NCBI GenBank assembly: GCA_965226245.1
Contig: CBDDCL010000004.1
Coordinates: 1 to 24,299, forward strand
Direction of reading: 5' to 3'
DNA from: CBDCYS01 sp965226245
GTDB lineage: Bacteria; Acidobacteriota; Terriglobia; Bryobacterales; UBA6623
DNA length: 24,299 nt
The notes under the pieces are model-generated. The model did not search any database and was not told the origin of the DNA. It was given only the letters and a program-made list of their open reading frames with translations. Shown here one piece after another: positions 17,232 to 24,299 of this stretch; position 1 is the stretch's first letter, and every line of letters begins with the position of its first letter. The position numbers and the translations under genes were made by a program.

Positions 17232-17844
17232 TGTCAACGATCATCGGAAAACGTAGTTTCTTGAACAATGGCCGAGGGTAGAGGTACCAGCAACATCATC
17301 CGCGCCGAAGGCGCGAATCATCCGTCGATCATCTCCGTGGGCCTCGACGTGAAGAGAGATGTTTGTTCTGATCCCGCTTGGTGACATAATTCCGGTTTGG
17401 GGTGCGCTATCCAAGAAAGCGAAATCTGTCTCCGCATGCGAATCTGTGGCTACCCACAGTGCCGGGCAAACTTCTTTGTATGCGTCAGTTGACCGAGGGC
17501 AACGGTATTGCAGCCAAGAGTGCCGGGCGGTAGTCCGGTGCCGGCAACGGCGTGAAGCCAACCGACGATATCAGCAAAGCGAACGAGGCAAACAATCTCA
17601 GCGTGACCGCCAGCGGCGCTATCGGGAGCGGCAGGTCCAGGCCTGCGTTACGGATCAAGGTGGCGGAACGATCAACTCGCCGGCGCCTCGGCGCTCACCT
17701 ACCCTCTGCCGATGCTCGATCTGCGGTCGGTTCAGCCGCTGGACCGATCCATTTCCGCCGATCCCACGCCAGAGACGAGGTTGGCGTGACCGGTGGCCGG
17801 TCGGCGAAAGTCCAAAAAAATACGTTTTCCGATGATCGCTAACA
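17232..17844 (+). mobile_element. 613-bp transposase-less element with IRs and 5-bp target duplication
   Basis: The ends are TGTCAACGATCATCGG at 17232 and the matching inverted end closing at 17844 (CCGATGATCGCTAACA). The repeat continues inward as AAAACGTA, about 24 bp with two mismatches. Outside both ends is the same 5-mer, ACTCT, at 17227-17231 and 17845-17849. Removing the element and one ACTCT rejoins the host reading frame as DDSIAEVAF, independent proof of the boundaries. There is no transposase gene, only a small Cys-rich frame. The TG...CA termini recall IS21-type ends; that assignment is a guess. Confidence 0.85.
17437..17835 (+). pseudogene. Cys-rich, Arg-rich passenger protein of the 613-bp element, frameshifted
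   Basis: From ATG 17437 one frame reads MRICGYPQCRANFFVCVS. The next frame continues DRGQRYCSQECRAVVRCRQR, REANRRYQQSERGKQSQRDR and later LCRCSICGRFSRWTDP. Together they give a cysteine-pair, zinc-finger-like module (C..C..C..C, then YCSxxCR), a long Arg/Gln-rich stretch, and a second CxC..C motif. The join needs one missing base near 17492-17497. The last codons run into the right terminal repeat. I have seen similar Cys/Arg-rich proteins associated with insertion sequences but cannot say which family. It may bind nucleic acid; inference only. Confidence 0.5.
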
Positions 17845-18687
17845 ACTCTATTGCCGAGGTGGCATTCGGCTACATGCAGGGCCTGTTCCGGGACGTCACG
17901 ACCCCGAAAGGGCTGCCGCTCGCGAACTGGGACAAGGCGACGTATGACCAGGCGAGCGCCTTCATGAAGCCGGAGTTCGGCATCCCGAAGAGCTGGTTCT
18001 ACGACCTGAACAGCTTCGACGCGGCCGAGGTCCTCGGCAGCAGTTCAGCCGTCTCGCCGGCGGCATGGGCTTGGCAGCTGCGTTGAGCGCGAACCCGCTG
18101 CTGCTGATCGTGACGGTGGTTTGCCTGGCCAAGGCGTTCTCCAAGGCCAGATCCGAGGGGCGGCTCGGAGACGTAGCCGATGGGCTGGCCCGCGGATCTG
18201 CCACCTCGGTGACTACTCTCGGGGCCGTGGCGCTGACGTCGATGGCTGGCGGCCCGACCGGGCTGGCGTTGCTGGTAGGCCTGGTTGCGGGCTTGGTGGT
18301 CGGCAAGCTGATGTCGAATGTGACCGTGTCGGACGTCGCCCGGGGGGTGGCGGGCCAGCTGCAGGCAACTGCCAGGGCCGGGATCGACCAAGCCAAGACG
18401 AGCGTAGCTTCCGCGGCGAGAACCACTACACAAGGAAGTTCAACCGCGAGAAGTTCACCCAGCCCGCGTCAGCGATCGAGATCATCGGGAGGTGGGACCC
18501 GGTGAACGAGTGCGTTGTCCCATTCACGGCGAAGGAGTGGGCGGAGCGCCTGCGCCGCAGACTCCAAACTGTGGGGCGACGGCGATGATCAACTAGATCC
18601 TGGAGTGCTTGGGGTTTGAGCCGCAACTAGGAGATGATCCGCCGTCCGACTGACGACAAAGGGCCTAACCGAACCAATCCGATAAAA

Positions 18688-19005
18688 TTAGTCTTTGGCT
18701 GTTTCCAGCAGCGATTTTAGAGCAACCACCAGGACAGCAGGCGCAATAAAGACTACCACATTCGAAACAATGTGGGTAACCATATCTCCCACATACGGGA
18801 TTGACTGAACAGAGGCCGCTGAGAGCATCAAGCCGATGGCGGCTAAAAGGAAACTGCGCGTTTCCTCACTGGTGATGTTCAGGAACCCTACCACCAAGCC
18901 GAGGAGGGCCAATACCCAGGCTACCCAGGTGAACTGGGTTACAATGGCGGCAATAACAGCGATCACCAAGCCCAAAATAAAGGCATACTTTCCAAACGTT
19001 TGCAT
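18688..19005 (-). CDS. Small integral membrane protein
   Basis: 105 residues, leftward, with an excellent ribosome site (AAGGAGG 8 bases before the ATG). Hydrophobic segments: YAFILGLVIAVIAAIVTQF, WVAWVLALLGLVVGFL, SFLLAAIGLMLSA and VVVFIAPAVLVVALKSL. This suggests about four membrane spans joined by very short loops (ITSEETR; IPYVGD). No catalytic or binding motif is visible. It is an apparently intact, stand-alone gene between decayed neighbours. Function unknown; membrane location confident. Confidence 0.75.
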   Translation of the reverse strand: MQTFGKYAFILGLVIAVIAAIVTQFTWVAWVLALLGLVVGFLNITSEETRSFLLAAIGLMLSAASVQSIPYVGDMVTHIVSNVVVFIAPAVLVVALKSLLETAKD

Positions 19006-19241
19006 ACTCTATCCTCCTTCGAAGTACGTCAGTTGCCTGGTTTTGATGGGGGTATGGTAACTACTCTGCCAGCGGAAGTACAGTAGTTTAGTGATTGAGT
19101 TGGTGACCCGTCGAGTTGGCCTTTTCGGTCCGTCTTTGACAAGGCTGCCTGGCAGCTCCAGTCCCCCTGTATGGACAACCTTACCTTGACGCGTCAGCCT
19201 CTTAAGTAAAGGCTTGTCGGTGGCCGCCAAAGAAAGATGGA

Positions 19242-19786
19242 TTAGGAAGAGGCCCGTGGCGGTGCATGCTCGTCAAAGTGACGGTCCCAGTGTGCCCCGC
19301 TGCAGAAAGGCTTGTTCTTACTTTGGCCACAGCGACACGATGTGAAGTGCTCTTTAGACGCGCCTTCTCCCAACTGGGCATCTTCCAGACTGGCACCTCC
19401 TCGCACTGCATATGGCCCGTTCGGGACCACCAGAATCATCGGCTCACTGTCCCAATCGCGGTGCTCGACCCCTTCTACCGTGTAACTGAGTGCTCCCGAC
19501 GGACACTGCTCGACGGTGGCTGCAATCTTCTTTGCTTCTTTCTCCATCCGGGTCGATCCAGGGCTCCTGTCCCAGCAGGAACACTGACTTCAGGGTGTCG
19601 GTACACCTGGGTGAATGAGCGCAGATTCCTCGGTTGTCGTGGACTGTGATCTTCTTGCCAACATAATTGTCGCGCCCATCAGGAACTCGATCCGGAGCCT
19701 TCTCGCCACTGAATCCAACCTTTGCATGGGTACCGTCGCAAAACGGCTTGTTCTTGGAACCGCCACAGCGACAAAGGGCGATGGTA
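19242..19786 (-). pseudogene. CDGSH-type iron-sulfur protein, frameshifted
   Basis: Leftward gene assembled from two frames. The upstream part reads LCRCGGSKNKPFCDGTH (first CDGSH motif), then VGKKITVHDNRGICAHSP and FLLGQEPWIDPDG. The downstream part, in a different frame from about 19547, reads EAKKIAATVEQCPSGALSY and then CRCGQSKNKPFCSGAHWDRH (second CDGSH motif), ending at 19242. The order CDGSH, divergent 4Fe-4S mono-cluster domain, CDGSH matches multi-domain CDGSH proteins that bind 2Fe-2S clusters. One base is lost or gained near 19547-19553. A second frame change near 19785 may link it to PLEVTY further upstream, so the true 5' end is uncertain (up to about 19920). Function lost unless frameshifts are sequencing errors. 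Confidence 0.8.
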
Positions 19787-20057
19787 GGTCACCTCCAATG
19801 GCATGGCACCGTGCCGGTCAAGATGGTACTGCCGGATCTCGGAATCGTTCGTCAGAACGAAAAGCTTTCCCCTGGCCCACCCGGGGACCAGCATCAAGAA
19901 AACGCACAGCAGTAGCGTCAATACCTGTCTTTCCAGGACCTTGTTGCATGGATCATCCCGAAGGATGTCTAATCATGGTGTTTTTCAACACTGGGGATAA
20001 CTTAGATGCCACATAAGTTCAACGCATCCCGACGGCACAAGTTTGATAAGGCGCAGT

Positions 20058-21163
20058 CTGGGGTATCCATTTAACCGGACTGGATGTAGGCTGAGGCGGT
20101 GGATCACCCTAGTGCTGGCACGCACTATCCGAGGTCCGTGGGCGAGTTCCAGGCCTGGTTCCGCACCGATGCGGACTGTCTTGGACTACTTGGAGTGGTT
20201 GTGATGGCACGCTGGCTTCGCCTGCGCGGACTGCGGCCACGATGGTGGCTGGCGGCTGGGCGATGGGCGCTTCAGGTGCTCCGGGTGCGGCGGCCGTAGT
20301 TCGGTGACTGCGGGCACGATCTTTGACCGGACGCGCACGCCGCTCACGGTATGGTTCAATGCCTGCTGGCTGTTCGCCACTGGCAAAGACGGGATCTCGG
20401 CGCTGAGCCGAAGCGGACGCTCGAGATCGGCTCCTACCAGACCGCGTGGGCCATGCTGCATCGGCTGCGGTCGGTGCTGGTGCGCCGGGGCCGCGACCGA
20501 CTAGCCGACATGGTGGAGGTGGATGAGACCTACATCGGCGGTGAGGAGCCGGAGCTGGCAGGTGGCCGGGCCAGGGGCAAGAAGGTGCTGACCGGCATCG
20601 CGGTGGAGGTCCGGGAGCCGAAAGGGCTTGGCCGCTGCCGCTGGCTGATGCGTCGGCCGCGTCGCTGCACCCGTTCGTGACAGATCACGTTGAGCCGGGC
20701 GCGACGGTCTTCACCGACGGCTGGCAGGGTTACCACGGGCTGGAGAGGCTCGGCTACGTCCATGCTCGACGCAGCCAGCGGGCGGCCCGGGCCCGCGGGG
20801 AGGATACCGGCGAGCTACTGCCCGCGGTGCACCGTGTCGCCTCACTGGCCAAGCGGTGGCTGCTGGGCACCCACCAAGGATCGGTGGAGCCCGCCCACCT
20901 GGGCAGCTACCTGAATGAGTTCGTGTTCCGCTTCAACCGCCGACGCTCCCGGAGCCGCGGGATGGTCTTCTACCGGGTGCTCGAACTCGCCGCTGCCCAC
21001 GAGCCGGTGCGCTACCAAGACCTTATCGCCACCAAGCGGCCCCGGGCGGTGTCGCCCACGCCGCCCGAGGCGCGCGGGCACCCGCCGAGCCTGGATCGCC
21101 CTCCAGCGAACCGCCCCTGGAGAACTGCAAGCCCGGATGGGTCCGGTTAAATGGATACCCCGG
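20058..21163 (+). mobile_element. IS1595-type element nested in IS903 copy B
   Basis: Terminal inverted repeats GGGGTATCCATTTAACCGG (from 20060) and the reverse complement ending at 21161. Flanking direct repeat AGGCGCAGT at 20049-20057 and 21164-21172; 8 bp of this would be the usual IS1595 duplication, the ninth may be chance. Copy A shows the empty site, AAGGCGCAGTATCGG, at about 7819-7833. Confidence 0.9.
20099..21150 (+). pseudogene. IS1595-type transposase with several frameshifts
   Basis: It begins with GTG 20099 (VDHPSAGTHYPRSVGEFQAW). Recognisable blocks in changing frames follow: a zinc ribbon ACADCG...RCSGCGGRSS (about 20210-20300), TAGTIFDRTRTPLTVWFNAC, then LEIGSYQTAWAMLHRLRS, VEVDETYIGGEE with the first catalytic Asp, LADASAASLHPFV, FTDGWQGYHG with the second Asp, and LGSYLNEFVFRFNRR. 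At least three frame changes are needed (near 20178, 20405 and 20640), so it is inactive. The composition is very GC-rich and resembles actinobacterial copies of this family; that is impression only. Confidence 0.85.
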
Positions 21164-22098
21164 AGGCGCAGTATCGGGTGATCAACTGGGCGGAATATAA
21201 CGAGAGCCTGCGCCAGCGGGGTGATCTGACGATCTGGGTCAGTGAGGAGGCGCAAAGTGTGTGGAGCGCGCCGCGCCGCACGTCACGGGGTGGCCAGTGG
21301 AGATACTCGGATTTGGCGATCGAGACCTGCCTGACGCTGCGCACGACGTATCGGCTTGCGTTGCGGCAAACGCAGGGACTTATGGGCTCCATCGGCACGC
21401 TCATGGGGCTGGATATACGGGTGCCGGATTACTCCACACTGTCGCGTCGCGCAAACGGCTTGAGCATCGCTCAGGCGATGAGGCAAGCCGGGTCTGTGGC
21501 TGTCCATCTGGTGGTGGACAGTACCGGCCTCAAGATCTTCGGCGAGGGGGAATGGCTCGCCCAGAAGCATAAAATCAAGGGAATACGCCGCCGCTGGCGC
21601 AAACTCCACCTCGGACTGGACCTGGCCAGCGGTGCGATTGTTTGCGCCGATCTGACTCACGATGAGGTTGGATACAGCACCGCCTTACCCGGGCTCCTGG
21701 ATCAACTCGATGCTCCTGTCGCGGGCTTTCTGGCTGACGGCGCCTATGATGGAGCGTCTATACGGGATATGCTGAGGCAGCGGTATGGGGAGACCCTGGG
21801 TGTGGTTATACCGCCGCCGAAGAACGCAGTGATCCGACCGCAATCGGCGCGGGATCCAACCGTTCGGGATCGCCATATTGCCCAGATCCGCAGCAACGGC
21901 CGCATGACCTGGCAAGTGGCCACAGGGTACAACCAACGCAGCCGGATAGAAACGCAGATCGGTCGTTGGAAGAGCGTGATCGGCCCCAAGCTCAAATCTC
22001 GCAGCTTCTCCAGGCAAATCACGGAGATCCAGGTCGGCCAGAAAGTTCTGAACACAATGACCGCACTCGGGCGGCCTGTGTTCGAACGCATCGCCTGA
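21151..22098 (+). CDS. IS903-type transposase, copy B, with borrowed start
   Basis: 315 residues. The catalytic triad is intact: D123 in VVDSTGLK, D196 in LADGAYDG, E267 in RSRIETQIGR. The original start (MPHKFNASRRHKFDKAQYRV, ATG at 20006) is separated by the nested element. The ATG at 21151 lies inside that element's right inverted repeat (TTAAATGGATACC) and happens to be in frame, giving MDTPEAQYRVINWAEYN. Compared with the ancestral N-terminus, about the first 16 residues are replaced. No clear ribosome site precedes it, so translation is uncertain, but unlike copy A the body is a continuous frame. Confidence 0.8.
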   Translation: MDTPEAQYRVINWAEYNESLRQRGDLTIWVSEEAQSVWSAPRRTSRGGQWRYSDLAIETCLTLRTTYRLALRQTQGLMGSIGTLMGLDIRVPDYSTLSRRANGLSIAQAMRQAGSVAVHLVVDSTGLKIFGEGEWLAQKHKIKGIRRRWRKLHLGLDLASGAIVCADLTHDEVGYSTALPGLLDQLDAPVAGFLADGAYDGASIRDMLRQRYGETLGVVIPPPKNAVIRPQSARDPTVRDRHIAQIRSNGRMTWQVATGYNQRSRIETQIGRWKSVIGPKLKSRSFSRQITEIQVGQKVLNTMTALGRPVFERIA

Positions 22099-22157
22099 CG
22101 CTACCGCTTGGGAAAGGGCGAATTCCATCTCCGCCCCGATCCATGCAACAACGCTGT

Positions 22158-22675
22158 GTAACTCCAAGCCACCCTGCCCAACCTGGCACTCGGCCCCAGT
22201 GTTTTTATCGGCAGTAGTGGTAATCGGGACAGGGCAGCAGGTCGTGGGTGCTATCGAAGGAATTACCCGGAGTTGCAGGAGCGATTCCGACGAGGAAGGC
22301 CGCAGCTATGACGCGGAGGGAGTAAGGATGGAGGAGATGGAAGACAGACCACCGAAGCCGCCGAAACCGGAACTTTGCACTTGAATCAACTACGTGATGT
22401 CAGGAGCATCGTAGATAATAAGAGCTCACTTTCATTTGCTGAGGCGGGCCGGGCAGGAAAGAAACTCCTGGCGCGGGTGGAGGCAAGTGGAGGTTGAGAG
22501 GGCGATGGGGTAGAGAGCTGAAGTCTCCCTACCAAATACTCCCTTCCAAAAAGACCCAGTGTGTGGGGCTTTATCTCTTAAGTGCTCCGTCGCCCTCTCA
22601 ACTCGTCGTTTCAAGGGACGGTCATCCAGGGCGATCTCGCCGCCGGTACGGTCTTGCTCATCCCAGGTTGACTGT
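22158..22675. other. Intergenic interval between IS copy B and HU
   Basis: About 520 bases with no convincing gene on either strand. The only structure noticed is the foldable segment at 22494-22601, described separately. Confidence 0.5.
22494..22601 (+). ncRNA. Candidate structured RNA (three-way junction) or HU terminator region
   Basis: A 12-bp perfect inverted repeat, TTGAGAGGGCGA (22494-22505) and TCGCCCTCTCAA (22590-22601), extends to 15 pairs with one U-G pair on the plus strand. Inside are two further hairpins: GGTAG AGA / TCT CTACC (22509-22533, two bulged C) and AAAG CCC / GGG CTTT (22550-22572, one mismatch, 7-base loop). On the minus strand the second hairpin is followed by T residues and could terminate HU, about 100 bases past its stop. 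No RNA family recognised. Confidence 0.35.
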
Positions 22676-22951
22676 TTAGGAATTGATCAGCTCTTTCAGC
22701 TCCTTGCCCAGTTTGAAATAAGCGACTCTCTTCGCAGGAACCTGGACTGCCTCGCCGGTTTTTGGATTGCGTCCCCGGCGCGGGCTTCGCTGGCGGTGAC
22801 GGAAACTGCCAAAGCCGCGCAGCTCGACCTTCTCTCCGGAATTGAGCGCCTCCACGATGCTGTCCAGGACCGTCTGGACCACCACTTCGGCATCTATTCT
22901 GGTCAGGCCGTTTGTCTTGGCAACGTCGGCGACCAGGTCGGCTTTGGTCAT
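22676..22951 (-). CDS. HU/IHF-family DNA-bending protein
   Basis: 91 residues, leftward, with AAAGGAGGAGAG directly before the ATG. Full-length HU/IHF fold: N-terminal helices MTKADLVADVAKTNGLTR and AEVVVQTVLDSIVEALNSG, the signature GFGSFRHRQRSPRRGRNP with the DNA-intercalating arm NPKTGEAVQVPAKR, and the closing helix YFKLGKELKELIN. It binds DNA as a dimer and bends it; HU and IHF proteins also assist some transpositions. It stands alone, with no operon partners, beside the IS4-type element. A possible -10 (TATAGAAT) lies about 40 bases upstream. Apparently intact; HU versus IHF subunit cannot be decided here. Confidence 0.93.
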   Translation of the reverse strand: MTKADLVADVAKTNGLTRIDAEVVVQTVLDSIVEALNSGEKVELRGFGSFRHRQRSPRRGRNPKTGEAVQVPAKRVAYFKLGKELKELINS

Positions 22952-23082
22952 CTCTCCTCCTTTGTGAGCGCGTCGATTACGGACCGATTCTATACAGAAG
23001 ATCTCACTAGTGTCCGGTTTGATCTGGTTGATTCTAAAGGACTCAAAGGTCTCTTAACTGTAAGAGTATAGTCACTCTAATC

Positions 23083-24270
23083 CTATCCCCCTACAAACAA
23101 AGGCTTTAGCCGTCTTGCGAACAAGTTCCGCTGTCTCCATTTTGGTGCCCGTTTCGGCCCGTTTTTCGCCTCCCAGGCCAACACCTGGCCCAGAGCCCGA
23201 TACTCCAGCGCCGTGACCTGTAACCGCTTGAAAATCTCGTACAGGCGCCCGGGGGGCCGCAGCAGAAACTTCACGTAGGCCACCAACAGGTACACACATA
23301 GCGCCACCCAGACCTGGGCCATCACCGCATTGGCCGTGGTCCCCAGAAAGCTCTTGAGCTTCAGGTGCTGCTTGACCCATTTGAAGAACAGCTCGATTTG
23401 CCAGCGCGCCTTATAGATCGCAGCCACCTCAGCCGCCGTGAGATGGAACAGGTTGGTCAAGAAGACATAGAACTGCCTCGTCTCCGGGTCCCGGTAGCCG
23501 ATGCGGCGCAGGGGAGTGCTCAGGCACTGGGCCGCCTTCCCGGTCAGACGAATGACTTGATCCGAGGTGACCCCCGGCTGGGGGCCCACCGGGCGCCGCT
23601 CTAGGACCCGGTAACGCGCGTTGCGCTTCTGCCGGGTCACGAAGTACACCCCCTGGCGGTGGAGTTGATCAAACCAGTGGTAGTCCACGTAGGCCCGGTC
23701 AAAGCTCAGGATGCTGTCCGGTTCGTAGCGCTGGCCTTGTGCCACCTCGATCTCGTGCTCCCGGCCTGGGGTCATCACGCAAAAGCTGGGGATGTGTCCC
23801 CCGTGATCCAAGATCAGATGTAATTTGATCGCCCCTTTGCGCTTGCGAAACTTCGCCCAGTCAAAGACTTTCAGGCACAGATCGATCACCGTCGCATCCA
23901 GACTGTACACTCGATGCCGGAAGGCGAAACGCTGACCGGGAGCCTGACGCCGACAGCGCTGGTACAGGCAGCAAAACAGCTCCCCGAAGATCTCCTGCGG
24001 CCGTTTGCGGTTCGCATCGGCTAGTGTAGAGCGGCTCACCGCCCCCAGCCCCACTTGCTGCAGCTTCTTTCTCCCTGCATCTAAAGTGGTTACCAGATCC
24101 CTCAAACTATGCTGTCCGGTTAACTGCCCGAAAAAAAGTCCCACGAACTGTCCCCAGCACGACAACTTCCGCACCCCCTTGTCGCCTTGGTGGCGCTCCA
24201 CGATGGCGCGAAACTCATCCCGGGGGATATGACGGAGCAACTGATGCAGGACTGACGTCTACTTGGCCAT
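23083..24270 (-). pseudogene. IS4-type transposase with amber stop at codon 4
   Basis: The natural start is the ATG at 24270, preceded by AAGGAG (spacing about 5) and reading MAK, then TAG (24259-24261), then TSVLHQLLRHIPRDEF in the same frame. Related proteins, as I recall them, begin MAKxTSVLxQLL, so TAG replaces one residue. From there the frame is clean for 385 codons. Catalytic motifs: D in VYSLDATVIDL, D in ILSFDRAYVDYHWF and E in ARWQIELFFKWVKQHLKLK. A TTG at 24240 could serve as an alternative start. The element's right end is beyond the window and its left end, near 23010-23080, was not pinned down. Family call strong; inactivation likely but reinitiation is possible. Confidence 0.85.
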
Positions 24271-24299
24271 GGGATCTCCTTGGTCTTCTTGCTCTTTCG

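Larger units (their letters stand above)
16890..18588 (+). pseudogene. Decayed membrane-associated gene split by a 613-bp element and frameshifts
   Basis: The N-terminal piece starts at TTG 16890 (MTAAKSRIQGSVIKASKR) with GGGGG upstream and reads a helical, alanine-rich protein up to HDASPDDS. The 613-bp element then intervenes (17232-17844). The gene resumes as IAEVAFGYMQGLFRDVTTP and PEFGIPKSWFYDLNSFDAAEV. Near 18030-18050 the frame shifts, continuing as a glycine-rich membrane region (MGLAAALSANPLLLIVTVV; GLALLVGLVAGLVVG). Near 18410 it shifts again, ending ENHYTRKFNREKFTQPASAI and a short tail to 18588. One full-length ancestral protein is likely. Family not named. Element plus target duplication is 618 bases, a multiple of 3, so the insertion itself keeps frame. 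Confidence 0.7.
19936..22157 (+). mobile_element. IS903-type (IS5 family) element, copy B, interrupted by IS1595-type element
   Basis: Same termini as copy A (GGACCTTGTTGCATGG at 19936; ACAACGCTGT ending at 22157). An unrelated 1106-bp element lies inside it at 20058-21163. Subtracting that and one 9-bp duplicate leaves 1107 bp, exactly 5 more than copy A, which matches the 5-base deletion in copy A. No target duplication is seen outside copy B. Confidence 0.88.

Noticed and set aside
19009..19230. Small basic minus-strand frame (MAATDKPLLKRLTRQGK...)
   Set aside because: TTG start without a ribosome site, no recognisable motif; it overlaps the leader of the adjacent membrane-protein gene.
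7707..22157. Composite transposon formed by the two IS903-type copies
   Set aside because: No matching target duplication at the outer flanks and both copies have disturbed transposases; recombination between them is possible but a composite unit is not supported.
22494..22601. Integron attC-like site
   Set aside because: The outer repeat reads GTTGAGA...TCTCAAC, the inside-out arrangement of attC core sites, and there is no integrase or cassette array.
22559..23071. Plus-strand 170-codon frame over HU
   Set aside because: Antisense shadow of the HU gene, which has a perfect family signature and strong ribosome site.
1..24299. CRISPR array, tRNA or rRNA
   Set aside because: No regularly spaced repeats, no cloverleaf and no rRNA motifs were seen on either strand by eye.

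Overview
This is a GC-rich bacterial window dominated by mobile elements and by genes they have broken. I cannot name the species. An HU/IHF-type gene with a strong AAGGAGG ribosome binding site, bacterial-type two-component domains, two hicAB modules and at least seven insertion-sequence or transposon families point to a bacterium with a plastic, accessory-rich chromosome or plasmid. It is not a core operon region.

Layout. Bases 1-3997 hold a tight two-gene operon. The first gene enters from outside the window and encodes a GHKL ATPase whose C-terminal half is a histidine kinase. It overlaps by 8 bases a 637-residue protein with an unusual receiver domain (about 100 extra residues inserted) and a large uncharacterised output region. 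Bases 4343-6004 are an IS1182-type element with 14-bp terminal inverted repeats and a 6-bp target duplication. Bases 6104-7592 carry a leftward PD-(D/E)XK nuclease-like gene and a rightward hicB-hicA pair. Together, 1-7592 reads as a defence or conflict-type island.

From 7707 to 22157 the window is a transposon graveyard. Two copies of one IS903-type (IS5 family) element lie in the same orientation. The first is frameshifted by loss of 5 bases; the second is split by an IS1595-type element. Between them are a truncated hypothetical gene, an IS1634-type transposase with an internal duplication, and a Tn3-family element whose transposase body is inverted relative to its own 3' tail. Further on come an intact hicA-hicB operon of the opposite gene order and a decayed membrane-protein gene split by a 613-bp transposase-less element with perfect target duplication. 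A small membrane protein and a frameshifted CDGSH iron-sulfur gene complete this stretch.

From 22158 to the end there is a non-coding interval with a candidate three-way-junction RNA, an intact HU/IHF-like gene, and an IS4-type transposase whose fourth codon is an amber stop.

How the genes work together. The probably functional cellular genes are the kinase/receiver pair, the nuclease-like gene, both hicAB modules, the small membrane protein and HU. The rest is transposition machinery, mostly inactivated. The best candidate for an undescribed system is the dual-ATPase kinase plus split-receiver pair at the left edge, possibly with the nuclease-like gene across the IS1182 insertion. That grouping is inference only.
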